This document shows positions 50,775 through 59,624 of a DNA stretch of 64,000 bases, piece after piece (the stretch's first letter is position 1; each line of letters begins with the position of its first letter). The translations under genes were made by a program, and so were the position numbers. The notes below the pieces were generated by a model. The model did not search any database, was not told the origin of the DNA, and saw only the letters and a list, made by a program, of their open reading frames with translations. Where the stretch lies: contig NZ_JARHTP010000005.1 of NCBI RefSeq assembly GCF_029223485.1, positions 434,001-498,000 of the forward strand. Direction: 5' to 3'. The DNA is from Streptomyces coacervatus (GTDB lineage: Bacteria > Actinomycetota > Actinomycetes > Streptomycetales > Streptomycetaceae).

Positions 50775-51833
50775 TCACGTCAGAGCGTGAGCCGGCGGCT
50801 CACCGCGAACCCACCGCCCCACTTCCGCGGCAGCGATCCGCGCAGCCTTCTCCGCCACGGAGCGCGAGGCACCCCCCAGATGCGGAGTGAGCACAACCCG
50901 CTCGGCAAGCGCATGCAGCCGCGACGACGCCGGCAGCGGCTCCCGCACATACGTGTCGAGAGCCGCCGCCGACAGCCCCCCACGCTCCAGCGCATCGCAC
51001 AACGCATCCTCATCAAGCAGCGGACCGCGCGCCACGTTCACGACCACCGCGCCCCGCGGCAGCAGCGCCAGTTCGCGGGCGCCGATCAGGCCACGGGTCT
51101 CCGGGGTGAGCCGGGCATGCAGGGTGATCACCCGGGAACGCCGCAGGAGTTCGTCCAGCGAGGACACCCGCAGCCCATGGATCTCGCCGCGCACATACGG
51201 GTCGTAGACCATCACCTGCGCACCGAACGCACACAGCGCGCGGGCGACCCGGCTGCCGACCGCCCCGTATCCGACGAGCCCGACCGGCAGGTCCTCCAGC
51301 TCCAGTCCACTGTGTTCATACGTGTAGTACGTCGCCCCCTCCCAACTTCCTTCCCCTGCAAGGAGATTGTGAGCCTGGGGAATGCGCCGCAGAGCCGCCA
51401 GCATCAGGCCGACGGTGAACTCGGCCGTGGCGGCGGCGTTGCGGCCGGGGGCGAAGCAGACGCGGACGTCGTGCCGCTTGGCCGCGTCCAGGTTGACGTT
51501 GACCGGGCCGCCCCGGCACACGACCACCAGCCGCAGGTCCGGGCAGGCGTCCAGGACGCGCTCCGTCACCGGCCCCATCTGGGTGACCAGCACCTGCGCC
51601 CCCGCGAGCGCCTCGATCAGCTCGTCCTCGGCGTCGCTGGCCTCCGTCACCTCGGCCACCGGACCGAAGGGTTCCAGCGGCCAGCCCAGTGTCAACTCTC
51701 GTACATCACAAGCAAGTTCATGGCGGAGCGCCGCTGTGATGAGCGACGGCAGGATGAAGTGGTCGCCGGCGGCGACGACACGCACGGGTTCACCCGTTGC
51801 AAAGCCCGTTGCAAAGCCCGTCGCAAAGCTCAT
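50775..51833 (-). CDS. D-isomer-specific 2-hydroxyacid dehydrogenase
   Basis: Protein of 352 residues. NAD-binding motif VGLVGYGAVGSRVARAL (about 190-206), catalytic Arg in VNVARGPLLDEDAL, and catalytic His in LTPHLGGAS near the C-terminus. The Glu is probably in DTYVREPLP. The ATG overlaps the ATPase stop. The first residues are an FATG triple repeat encoded by three 12-base units; the real fold starts at about residue 17 (VRVVAAGDHF). It likely interconverts a 2-hydroxy and a 2-oxo acid or a related polyol-derived acid in the pathway fed by the importer. Confidence 0.85.
   Translation of the reverse strand: MSFATGFATGFATGEPVRVVAAGDHFILPSLITAALRHELACDVRELTLGWPLEPFGPVAEVTEASDAEDELIEALAGAQVLVTQMGPVTERVLDACPDLRLVVVCRGGPVNVNLDAAKRHDVRVCFAPGRNAAATAEFTVGLMLAALRRIPQAHNLLAGEGSWEGATYYTYEHSGLELEDLPVGLVGYGAVGSRVARALCAFGAQVMVYDPYVRGEIHGLRVSSLDELLRRSRVITLHARLTPETRGLIGARELALLPRGAVVVNVARGPLLDEDALCDALERGGLSAAALDTYVREPLPASSRLHALAERVVLTPHLGGASRSVAEKAARIAAAEVGRWVRGEPPAHALT
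51793..51828 (-). repeat. 12-bp tandem repeat, three copies, at the dehydrogenase start
   Basis: CCCGTTGCAAAG occurs twice in perfect tandem and a third time with one change (CCCGTCGCAAAG). It encodes FATG repeats immediately after the start codon. Copy number could vary by slippage without breaking the frame. Confidence 0.8.
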
Positions 51834-52915
51834 CGCAGAGAGTCTCCTGTCTCGGCGTCGAAGACATGGGTGTGGTCGGGATCGGCGGTGACACGGACCC
51901 GCTCGTCGTGGGCGAGGCGCACCTCGGGGTCGGTGAGGACAACGAGGGGGCGCTCCACACCGTCGAGGGCGAGGGTGGCGATGCCCGCCTCCAGCAGCGG
52001 CTCATGGGCGACGACCCTGGCGGGCAGGCCCCCGTCGCCGGTGAGGTGCAGGTCCTCCGGGCGGATGCCGACCACGACCTCGCGGCCATCGGCCACAGCC
52101 ACCGGCACCGGCAGCGCGATCCGTACCGAGCGCGAGAGGCGGGCGTGACCGTCCGGGTCCGCGATGCCGGGGAGGAGGTTGATGGCGGGTTCGCCGACGA
52201 AGTCCGCGACGAACAGGTTGGCGGGGCTGTCGTAGATCTCGTAGGGGGTGCCGAGCTGCTGGATGACGCCGTCCTTCATCACGGCGATCCGGTCGGCGAG
52301 GGAGAGGGCCTCCTCCTGGTCGTGCGTGACCAGGATGGTCGTATGGCCCAAGTCCCGTTGGATGCGCTTGAGTTCGCGGCGGGTGGTGTCGCGCTGGGCC
52401 GCGTCCAAGTGGGATAGGGGCTCGTCCAGCAGCAGCACGTCCGGTTCTCGGACGAGCGCGCGGGCCAGCGACACGCGCTGCTTCTGGCCGCTGGACAGGC
52501 CCGCCGGGCGGGCGTCGAGGATGCCGGTGAGGTCGACGCGGTCGGCGATCTCGGCGACCCTGCGATCGACGTCCTTGCGGTCCCGTCCCCTGCGTGCCTT
52601 CAGGCCGAACGCCAGGTTCTCCGCCACCGTCAGCGGCGGATACAGCGCGTAGTTCTCGAAGGCGACGCCGATGTTCCGCCGCTGCGCCGGGCGGTCGACC
52701 ACGGAGGCGCCGCCCACCAGGATGTCCCCGCCGGTCACCGTCTCCAGCCCGGCGATCATCCGCAGCGTGGTGGACTTGCCGCAGCCCGACGGGCCGAGCA
52801 GCCCGAGCAGTTCCCCCGAGTGCAGCGCGAGATCGATGCCGCGCACCGCATCCACGGCCGGCCGCCCCCGCGACCGGTAGGTCTTGCGCAGATCACGTAG
52901 CTCCAGCTCGGTCAT
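51830..52915 (-). CDS. MalK/UgpC-type ABC ATPase, second of a pair
   Basis: Protein of 361 residues. Walker A GPSGCGKST (about 42-50), signature LSSGQKQR, Walker B VLLLDEP, D-loop SHLD and H-loop VTHDQEE, then TOBE/regulatory domains. The Q-loop residue is Glu: the segment reads AFENYALYP where CUT1 ATPases normally have FQ. The start overlaps the end of the DeoR gene by 23 bases and the stop overlaps the dehydrogenase ATG. It is clearly different in sequence from the ATPase at 53720, so the importer is likely powered by a heterodimer, as in rhizobial GlpS/GlpT-type glycerol importers. Confidence 0.9.
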   Translation of the reverse strand: MTELELRDLRKTYRSRGRPAVDAVRGIDLALHSGELLGLLGPSGCGKSTTLRMIAGLETVTGGDILVGGASVVDRPAQRRNIGVAFENYALYPPLTVAENLAFGLKARRGRDRKDVDRRVAEIADRVDLTGILDARPAGLSSGQKQRVSLARALVREPDVLLLDEPLSHLDAAQRDTTRRELKRIQRDLGHTTILVTHDQEEALSLADRIAVMKDGVIQQLGTPYEIYDSPANLFVADFVGEPAINLLPGIADPDGHARLSRSVRIALPVPVAVADGREVVVGIRPEDLHLTGDGGLPARVVAHEPLLEAGIATLALDGVERPLVVLTDPEVRLAHDERVRVTADPDHTHVFDAETGDSLR

Positions 52916-53723
52916 CGCTGCCCTTCGTCGCCGTCGGTGCCTTCGCGCAGACTTGGTAGTCGACCTTGTGCTCGTCCAGGTCCCGCAGCGCCTGAGGCGA
53001 CGCCCCGTCGTCCACGAGGAGCAGGTCGAAACGGGACAGCGGGACGACCCGGTGCAGTGCGGTCCGGGCGAGCTTGGTGTGGTCGATGAGCAGGACATTG
53101 CGGGCGGCCGAGTCGAGCATCGCCCGCTTCACCGACACGATGTGCTGCTCCTGGTGGTAGGCGTAACCCCCGTGCACGGCCGACGTCGACGCGAAGCACA
53201 CATCCACGCGGAGCGACTGCACCGCCTCCACGCAGGACACCCCGAGGAAGGACGAGTGCAGCGGGTCGTAGTCGCCGCCGAGGGCCATCAGATGGATGCC
53301 CCGCTGGTCGGCGAGGAGATTGATCGCCTCCAGGAAATTGGTGACGACCGTCAGCGGGCCCATCTCGCCGAGACGCAGCCTGCGGGCTATCTCCAGGGTG
53401 GAGGTGGAGTCGTCGAGCATGATCGCCATGCCCGGCTCTATCAAGCGCATCGCCTGCTCGGCGACGGCGGCCTTCTCCGCCCGCATCGTCTTCAGCCGGT
53501 ACTGGACATTGGACTCGAAGACGCCCGACGGCTGGGCGGTCACCCCGCCCCTGAACTTCCTTACGATGCCCTGCCGTTCGAGCTCGTCGAGGTCCCGGTG
53601 GATGGTCATCAGGCTCACTCCGAACCGCTCGGCGAGCTCGGCGGCGGTCGCCGAACCGTCGGCAAGAACCTGTTCGGCCATGGCGGCCTGACGGGCCGCC
53701 GGGCCCTGCTGCGTGTTGTTCAT
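52893..53723 (-). CDS. DeoR-family transcriptional regulator
   Basis: Protein of 276 residues. DeoR helix-turn-helix near residues 15-60 (TAAELAERFGVSLMTIHRDL) and a sugar-phosphate-sensing C-terminal domain (DSTSTLEIARRL, then VVTNFLEAINLLADQRG). DeoR repressors are released by a phosphorylated intermediate, which fits the two kinases here. It lies inside the operon between the two ATPase genes, with an ATGA overlap upstream and a 23-base overlap downstream. The probable operator region is the gap 57975-58157. Confidence 0.88.
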   Translation of the reverse strand: MNNTQQGPAARQAAMAEQVLADGSATAAELAERFGVSLMTIHRDLDELERQGIVRKFRGGVTAQPSGVFESNVQYRLKTMRAEKAAVAEQAMRLIEPGMAIMLDDSTSTLEIARRLRLGEMGPLTVVTNFLEAINLLADQRGIHLMALGGDYDPLHSSFLGVSCVEAVQSLRVDVCFASTSAVHGGYAYHQEQHIVSVKRAMLDSAARNVLLIDHTKLARTALHRVVPLSRFDLLLVDDGASPQALRDLDEHKVDYQVCAKAPTATKGSDDRAGAT

Positions 53724-54823
53724 CGCCCGATCCTTCGTCCTGGACGCTCCGGCCGGTCGGCCTCGAACAGCAGCAGGTTCTCAGGCCGGACCGTCAGCCG
53801 TACCGGATCGTCGGGCCGTAGACCGGCCGTGTCGGCGCGCGGGGCGACCAGCGACACATGCTGCTCGCCGAGCCGGACGGTGACCTCGACCGACCGGCCG
53901 AGCACCTCGGTGACGTAGACCGTGCCGGTGAGCTCGTGCCCAGGGCCCTCGCCGAGCGCGAGGTCACGAGGCCGGACGCCGATCAGTACCTCCGTACCGG
54001 GAGAGGCCGCGGCGCTGATCGGCAGCTCGACCTTCCCGTCCGCCGACCGGAAACCGCCGTCGGCCGCGACGGCCCCCGGCAGCAGATTGATCCGCGGCCG
54101 CCCGAAGGCCCGGGCGACCTCCGTGTCGCAGGGCTGGTACCAGATCTCTTCCCGCGTCCCCGTCTGCACGATCCGCCCGTCCCGGATCACCCCGATCCGG
54201 TCGCCGAGCGCCAGGGCCTCGACGGAGTCGTGGGTGACGTAGAGGGTGGTGGTGTTCTGGACCGCCCCGATCGCCTTCAGCTCGGCGCGCATCTGCTGGC
54301 GCAGCTTGGCGTCGAGGTGGGAGAGGGGCTCGTCGAGGAGGAAGGCGCGGGCGGGGCGGACCAGGACCCGGCCGAGGGCGACGCGCTGCCGCTGCCCGTT
54401 GGACAGTTGACCCACCGGGCGATCCAACAGGCCGCCGATACCGAGGAGTTCGGCGATGGCGGCGATACGGTCGCGGGCGTCGGCGGCGGGCAGCCGGTGG
54501 CGGGGCGAGCGGAGCGGGGAGGCGAGGTTGTCGTAGGCGGAGCGGTGCGGGTAGAGGGCGTAGCTCTCGAAGCACATCGCCACGCCCCGGTCGTAGGGCT
54601 CCACGCCCCGCATGTCCTTGCCGTCGAGCTCGACCGTGCCGGAGTCGGGCTGTTCGAGTCCGGCGACGGTCTTGAGGGTGGTCGTCTTACCGGCGCCGGA
54701 CGGCCCCAGCAGACAGAAGAACTCACCCTCCTTTACGTCGAGTTCGAGGCCGTCGAGGGCCGTGGTCTTCCCGTATGTCTTCCGGATCCCCCGCAGCCCG
54801 ATCGCCGTACGGGAAGAGCTCAT
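53720..54823 (-). CDS. MalK/UgpC-type ABC ATPase, first of a pair
   Basis: Protein of 367 residues. Walker A GPSGAGKTT (about 41-49), signature LSNGQRQR, Walker B FLLDEP with SHLDAKLRQQ, H-loop VTHDSVE, and a C-terminal TOBE domain (IGVRPRDLALG). As in its partner at 51830, the Q-loop residue is Glu (CFESYALYP). The ATG overlaps the permease stop. Two non-identical ATPases in one operon point to an asymmetric importer; each could hold one nucleotide site. Confidence 0.9.
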   Translation of the reverse strand: MSSSRTAIGLRGIRKTYGKTTALDGLELDVKEGEFFCLLGPSGAGKTTTLKTVAGLEQPDSGTVELDGKDMRGVEPYDRGVAMCFESYALYPHRSAYDNLASPLRSPRHRLPAADARDRIAAIAELLGIGGLLDRPVGQLSNGQRQRVALGRVLVRPARAFLLDEPLSHLDAKLRQQMRAELKAIGAVQNTTTLYVTHDSVEALALGDRIGVIRDGRIVQTGTREEIWYQPCDTEVARAFGRPRINLLPGAVAADGGFRSADGKVELPISAAASPGTEVLIGVRPRDLALGEGPGHELTGTVYVTEVLGRSVEVTVRLGEQHVSLVAPRADTAGLRPDDPVRLTVRPENLLLFEADRPERPGRRIGR

Positions 54824-55668
54824 GACTTCACCGCCCCGAACGACAGCCCCCGCACCAGATACCGCTGGATGGTGAGGGCCAGCAGCAACGGCGGTACGAC
54901 GGAGACGAGCGCCGCCGCGGCCGTGAGGTTGTACTTGGGCCGGTCGCCGCCGAGGAAGGACAGTGCGCCGACGGTCACGGTCTGGGCCTCGTTGGAGGTG
55001 AGGATCAGCGGGAACACGAAGTTGTTCCAGGCGAAGATGAAGGCGAGCAGCGACACTGCCGCGATGCCCGGCTTGACCAGCGGAAGCGCCACCTTGAAGA
55101 ACGCCTGCTTGCGCGTGTAGCCGTCGAGCAGGGCCGCCTGTTCCAGCTCCGGTGTCAGATCGGCGAAGTAGGACCGCATGATCCACACGATCAGCGGGAG
55201 CGTGACGAGTTGCAGCACCCAGATCATGCCGACGTATGTGTCGAACAGCCCGAGCTTCTGGTACAGCACGAACAGCGGGATGATCACGGTCAGTTCGGGC
55301 GCGAACCGGAACGACAGCAGCGTGAACATCAGGTTCTCGGAGCCCTTGAACCGCCACCGCGCCGACGCGTACGCCGCCGGAAGCCCGACCACCAGCGACA
55401 GCACGACCGCCCCCACCGACACCACCAGGCTGTTCACGAAGAACCGCACGAACGGGATGCCCTCGCTGTCGCCGAGCACGGTCCGGTAGGAGCCGAGGGT
55501 CGGTGTGAAGGAGAAGTACGTGCTGAAGAGCTGGTTCGCGGGCTTCAGGGAGAGGATCACCATCCAGGCGATGGGGAAAAGGGCGAAGACGAAGTAGAGG
55601 ATGAGGGCGAGATCCGCCAGCCATCCCAACAGACGCTTCCTGACGGTCAAGCCGGTCATGCCGGTCAT
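54820..55668 (-). CDS. MalG-type ABC sugar permease of the polyol cluster
   Basis: Membrane protein of 282 residues, six helices, with the EAA loop ELEQAALLDGYTRKQAFFKV near 180-200. The first helix is LLGWLADLALILYFVFALFP. The ATG at 55668 overlaps the previous permease stop (ATGA); an ATG three codons later is an alternative. The stop overlaps the next ATPase start. It forms the pore with the preceding permease. Confidence 0.9.
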   Translation of the reverse strand: MTGMTGLTVRKRLLGWLADLALILYFVFALFPIAWMVILSLKPANQLFSTYFSFTPTLGSYRTVLGDSEGIPFVRFFVNSLVVSVGAVVLSLVVGLPAAYASARWRFKGSENLMFTLLSFRFAPELTVIIPLFVLYQKLGLFDTYVGMIWVLQLVTLPLIVWIMRSYFADLTPELEQAALLDGYTRKQAFFKVALPLVKPGIAAVSLLAFIFAWNNFVFPLILTSNEAQTVTVGALSFLGGDRPKYNLTAAAALVSVVPPLLLALTIQRYLVRGLSFGAVKS

Positions 55669-56546
55669 TTGGCCTCGGCCGCCTTTCGCTGGATACGGCC
55701 GAGGTGGCGCACGAGCACCATCGCCGCGAGGTAGACGACGGCCCAGAGGACGATCGTGTAGCTGATCCCGAAGCTGTAGCGCTGGAAGCGGATCGCCTCC
55801 AGGTACGCCCGGATCTGCAGGACGACGGTCGAATCGCCGGGCCCGCCCTCCGTCAGGGCGTAGATGATGTCGAAGACCTTCAGCGAGTCCATGAACCGGA
55901 AGATCACCGCGACCAGCACGTACGGCCACAGCATCGGCAGCGTCAGCCGCCGGAAGGTGTACCACCAGCCCGCGCCGTCCACGGCCGCCGCCTCGAACGG
56001 GGAGGCGGGCAGCGACCGCAGACCGGCCAGGGCGAGGATCGCCACGAACGGGGTGTACACCCAGACATCGACGGCGATCGACGACAGGAGAGCCCCGGTG
56101 GGGGTGTCCGTCCACTGAACTCCCCCCAGCCCGAAGGGTTTCAGCAGGTGGTTGATGACTCCCACCGACGGCTGGAGCATCAGCTTCCACATGATCGCCG
56201 CGATCACCGGGGCGATCATCAGCGGCAGGATGAGGATCTTCTCCAGCACCCGCCCGACGATCGACGAGCGGTGCAGCAGCAGGGCGACGGCGACCCCGAG
56301 CACGGTCTCCACGGCGGCGGCCCCGACGGCGTACAACACCGTCACCCACGCGGAGTTCCAGAAGGCGTCCTGCGTGAAGACGGTCTCGTAGTTGTGCAGC
56401 CGCACCATGTCCGGCTGCGGTTTGCTCGCCGAGAAGTCGAACAGCGTGTAGTAGAGCCCGAGGCCGAAGGGATAGAGGATCCCGCAGGTCAGCAGCAGCG
56501 CGGGGACGATCAGGACGTACGGTCGCAGGGTGAGCCGCCAGCCCAT
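55665..56546 (-). CDS. MalF-type ABC sugar permease of the polyol cluster
   Basis: Membrane protein of 293 residues with six helices. The first is LRPYVLIVPALLLTCGILYP and the EAA loop is SPFEAAAVDGAGWWYTFRRL (near 190-210). It starts 6 bases after the binding-protein gene stop and overlaps the next permease by 4 bases. With that permease, the binding protein and the two ATPases it makes a complete CUT1-type importer, unlike the csn system, which lacks its own ATPase. Confidence 0.9.
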   Translation of the reverse strand: MGWRLTLRPYVLIVPALLLTCGILYPFGLGLYYTLFDFSASKPQPDMVRLHNYETVFTQDAFWNSAWVTVLYAVGAAAVETVLGVAVALLLHRSSIVGRVLEKILILPLMIAPVIAAIMWKLMLQPSVGVINHLLKPFGLGGVQWTDTPTGALLSSIAVDVWVYTPFVAILALAGLRSLPASPFEAAAVDGAGWWYTFRRLTLPMLWPYVLVAVIFRFMDSLKVFDIIYALTEGGPGDSTVVLQIRAYLEAIRFQRYSFGISYTIVLWAVVYLAAMVLVRHLGRIQRKAAEAK

Positions 56547-56552
56547 CGCCGC

Positions 56553-57974
56553 TCAGCCCATCTTGGAGGCGAGGTCGCTCGCCAGCCCGTTGAGCACCGA
56601 CTTGGCGTTCTGGCCGCCGTAGATCTCCTGGAGGGACGCGGCCCAACTGGTGGTTGCGTCGAAGAACTGCGCCTGCGGGGTGAACTGGATCTTCGTCTGG
56701 TCGACGACCGTCTCGAAGGTCTCGATGAAGCCGGGCAGGTGCTTCATCTTGTCCTTGTAGGCGCCGTCCTGGCTGATCGACTTCCGTACGGGGTCGATGT
56801 GGTTGTTGGTGATGGCGGCCTTGCGCAGGTGTTCCTTGCCGGTGGCCCACTGCACGAACAGCCAACTGGCGCTCTTCTTCCTGCTCTTGGCGTTCATGCC
56901 GAGCGACCAGATCCACATGTTGGTCGCGAGGGAGCCGCCCGGCCCCTTCGGCCCGGGATGGAAGGCGATCTTCCCGGAGGCGGGGGAGGCCCCCGCCACG
57001 GCCTGGAAGTACGCCGCCGTGTCCGCGTCGAAGAGCATGCCCGCCTTCTTCGCGCCGAGGTCGCTGGAGCACTGGTACCAGGTGTACGACGTCCACGACG
57101 GCGGCCCGCCCTGCTTGACCATGCCCGCCCAGTCCTGCGTGAACGCGATGGCCTCTGGGGTGTTCATGGCGGGCTTGAGCTTGCCGCCCTGCACGGTGAA
57201 GTCGTGCAGGCCGTTGCGGGCGTACATGGTCATGAAGCCGGGATGGATGGTGGCCCAGCTGCGCGACCCGCGCACCGCGATCCCGTACATGCCGTCGTAA
57301 CCGGCGCCGGGAGCTTTTCTCTTGATGACGCCGGCGATCTCGCGCAGCTCGTCGAACGTCTCGGCCGGTTTGAGGCCCAGCTTCTTGAACACGTCCGTGT
57401 TGTACGCGACGACGTTCGTCTCCCAGCCCCACGGCAGTGCGTACTGGCCGCCCTGCCCGAGCGGGGTGCCGTCCTTCAGCGACCACTGGTCGGCCTGGAG
57501 GAGGTTCGGGAAGAAGTCGGCCTGGTCCCAATCGGCCTCGGTGGCCGAGGAGTTGCGCATCCAGGGCCCGAGGTCTTCGAGCCAGCCGGGCGGCCCGTAC
57601 TGCCACACCATGTACGCGCCGAGCATGAAGACGTCGTACGAGGCCCGCCCGCTCGACAGATCCACGGTGAGCTTGTCGAAGTAGTTGTCCTCGGGGAAGA
57701 CGTCGTACTCGACCTTGATGCCGGTCCTGGCGGTGAAGGATTTGAGGTCGGCGATGAGGGCGTCCGTGTACGGATGCTTGTTGAGGAGCGCCTTGACCGT
57801 TGTGCCCTTCTCCCGTCTCCAGTCGAAGGAGCCGGTGACGTCGTCCGCGGCCGAGCCGTCGCTCTTCTTGTTGCCGCCCCCGAAGCCGGCACCGCAGGCC
57901 GCGAGCAACGGGGTGGCGGCGGCCCCGGCGGTGAGGGCGAGGAAGCGTCGGCGGTCGTGCACGTGCGTGTCCAT
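56553..57974 (-). CDS. Sugar/polyol-binding lipoprotein (Tat-type signal)
   Basis: Protein of 473 residues. The N-terminus has an Arg-Arg-Arg-Phe-Leu twin-arginine motif (residues 8-12) and a lipobox LAAC with Cys 27, so it is probably exported folded and lipidated. The mature protein is a family 1 extracellular binding protein (VKALLNKHPYTDALIADLKS). It is the first gene of the minus-strand operon. The two ATPases, dehydrogenase and kinases suggest that it binds a polyol or uncommon monosaccharide; the ligand is not evident from sequence. Confidence 0.88.
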   Translation of the reverse strand: MDTHVHDRRRFLALTAGAAATPLLAACGAGFGGGNKKSDGSAADDVTGSFDWRREKGTTVKALLNKHPYTDALIADLKSFTARTGIKVEYDVFPEDNYFDKLTVDLSSGRASYDVFMLGAYMVWQYGPPGWLEDLGPWMRNSSATEADWDQADFFPNLLQADQWSLKDGTPLGQGGQYALPWGWETNVVAYNTDVFKKLGLKPAETFDELREIAGVIKRKAPGAGYDGMYGIAVRGSRSWATIHPGFMTMYARNGLHDFTVQGGKLKPAMNTPEAIAFTQDWAGMVKQGGPPSWTSYTWYQCSSDLGAKKAGMLFDADTAAYFQAVAGASPASGKIAFHPGPKGPGGSLATNMWIWSLGMNAKSRKKSASWLFVQWATGKEHLRKAAITNNHIDPVRKSISQDGAYKDKMKHLPGFIETFETVVDQTKIQFTPQAQFFDATTSWAASLQEIYGGQNAKSVLNGLASDLASKMG

Positions 57975-58157
57975 CCGTGACCTCCGCGTGGGGTCGGGCC
58001 CGGTGCGCTGTCTGGGTTAACACGTTGAGTCGACTCGCTAACAGAGGGTGTAACGGCGGAAGTTGCGCGTCAATCCCTCGCGCAAGGGAAAAACTCGGGT
58101 CAATATCGGTGGAGGGTGTGAAGTTCACAGAATCGGTTGCGAGGCCCGGAGGTACGG
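57975..58157. promoter_or_regulatory. Divergent control region of the sugar/polyol cluster
   Basis: The gap holds a perfect GAGTCGACTC palindrome (58027-58036) flanked by TTAACAC, CTAACAG and GTGTAACG motifs, which look like repeated half-sites. A TTGACG box lies at 58074-58069 on the minus strand and CAATAT at 58101-58106 on the plus strand. DeoR binding here would control both operons together. Confidence 0.5.
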
Positions 58158-59624
58158 ATGCTGGACGAGCGTGAGGCTTGGCTGGGGATCGACCTGGGCA
58201 CGCAGAGCGTCCGGGTGCTGGCGGTCACCGGGGACGGCACGGTCCTCGGCAGCGGCTCGGCACCGCTCGGCGGCAGCCGAGTGGGGGAGCGGCACGAGCA
58301 GGATCCGGGGGAGTGGTGGAAGGGGGTGTGCACGGCGTCGCAGGCGGCGATCGGTTCCCTTTCGGGTGTACGGATCGCCGGGCTCGCGGTGTGCGGGACC
58401 TCGGGGACCGTGCTGCTCACGGACGCCGAGGGGCAGCCGCTGAGCCCCGGGCTCATGTACGACGACGGGCGCGCGGCGGCCGAGGCGGCGAGCGCGCGGG
58501 CGGCCGGGCTGGCGGTGCAGGACACCTGGGCCTTGCCGAAGGCGCGCTGGCTGGTCGAGACGTACGGACGGGGCCGGATCACCCACCAGCCGGACGTGAT
58601 CACCGCACGGCTCGTAGGCAAGCCGGTGCCGACCGACTCCTCTCACGCCCTCAAGACGGCCTACGACGTGGAGCGGGAGGCCTGGCCCGACGTGATGGGC
58701 CTGCCCAGGGAGGCCCTGCCCGACGTCGTCCGCCCCGGCACCCGGCTCGGCGAGGTCTGCCCGGCCGCCGCGGAGGCCACCGGCATCCCCGCCGGCACCC
58801 CGGTGATCGCCGGGATGACCGACGGCTGCGCGGCCCAGATCGCCTCCGGTGCCCTGCGCCCCGGCTCCTGGAACTCGGTGCTCGGCACGACCCTCGTCCT
58901 GAAGGGAGCTTCCCCGACGCCCGTCCACGACCCCACCGGCGTGGTCTACAACCACCTTGCGCCGGACGGGAGTTGGCTGCCGGGCGGGGCGTCGAGCGTG
59001 GGGGCGGGCGTGCTGACGGCGGCGTTCGCGGGCGTAGACCCGGTGGCCATGGACGAGCGGGCGGCCGCCTACGAACCCTCGGGCGCGGTGGCGTACCCCC
59101 TCGTGTCGCCCGGCGAACGGTTCCCGTTCCTGGCACCGCACGCCTCCGCCCTGATGCTGGGCGAGCCCGACGGGGAGGCCGACCTGTGGGCCGCGCTGCT
59201 CCAGGGCGTCGCCTTCACCGAACGCCTCTGCCTGGACTACCTCCACCACCTGGGCGCCCCGCTCGACGGCCCGCTCACCTTCACCGGTGGCGGCGCCCGC
59301 AGCCCGTACTGGAACCAGCTGCGCGCCGACATCCTGGGCCGCCCGGCCCGCGTACCGGCCCAGACGGAACCGGCGCTGGGCATGGCGGCACTGGCGGCGC
59401 ACGGGACGGGTGCGGGCTCCCTGGTGGACATCACCGACCGCATGGTCCGCATCCGTACGGTCCTCGAACCGGACCCCGACCGCACGGCCCTGTTCGCCGA
59501 GCCGTACGCCCGCCTCGTCGACGAACTGGCGGCGCGGGGCTGGCTGTCGGCGCCGGTCGCGGCACACGCACACGCGCGCCTGGACCTGGACGCGGCCGAC
59601 TACCGGAATACTCCGGACTCATGA
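58158..59624 (+). CDS. FGGY-family carbohydrate kinase, kinase 2
   Basis: Kinase of 488 residues. Phosphate-1 motif LGIDLGTQSVRVLAVTGDG (about 9-27), TDGCAAQIASGAL in the middle, adenosine motif LTFTGGGARSPYWNQLRADI (near 380). It differs clearly from kinase 1 (49258), so the pair probably acts on two different intermediates or isomers. The ATG has GGAGG 5 bases upstream. It is coupled to the phosphatase gene by an ATGA overlap and is divergent from the importer operon. Confidence 0.87.
   Translation: MLDEREAWLGIDLGTQSVRVLAVTGDGTVLGSGSAPLGGSRVGERHEQDPGEWWKGVCTASQAAIGSLSGVRIAGLAVCGTSGTVLLTDAEGQPLSPGLMYDDGRAAAEAASARAAGLAVQDTWALPKARWLVETYGRGRITHQPDVITARLVGKPVPTDSSHALKTAYDVEREAWPDVMGLPREALPDVVRPGTRLGEVCPAAAEATGIPAGTPVIAGMTDGCAAQIASGALRPGSWNSVLGTTLVLKGASPTPVHDPTGVVYNHLAPDGSWLPGGASSVGAGVLTAAFAGVDPVAMDERAAAYEPSGAVAYPLVSPGERFPFLAPHASALMLGEPDGEADLWAALLQGVAFTERLCLDYLHHLGAPLDGPLTFTGGGARSPYWNQLRADILGRPARVPAQTEPALGMAALAAHGTGAGSLVDITDRMVRIRTVLEPDPDRTALFAEPYARLVDELAARGWLSAPVAAHAHARLDLDAADYRNTPDS

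Noticed and set aside
55669..58128. A long minus-strand frame continuous with the second permease of the polyol cluster.
   Set aside because: It is an out-of-frame shadow of the first permease and binding-protein genes, which have clear motifs, start sites and spacing.
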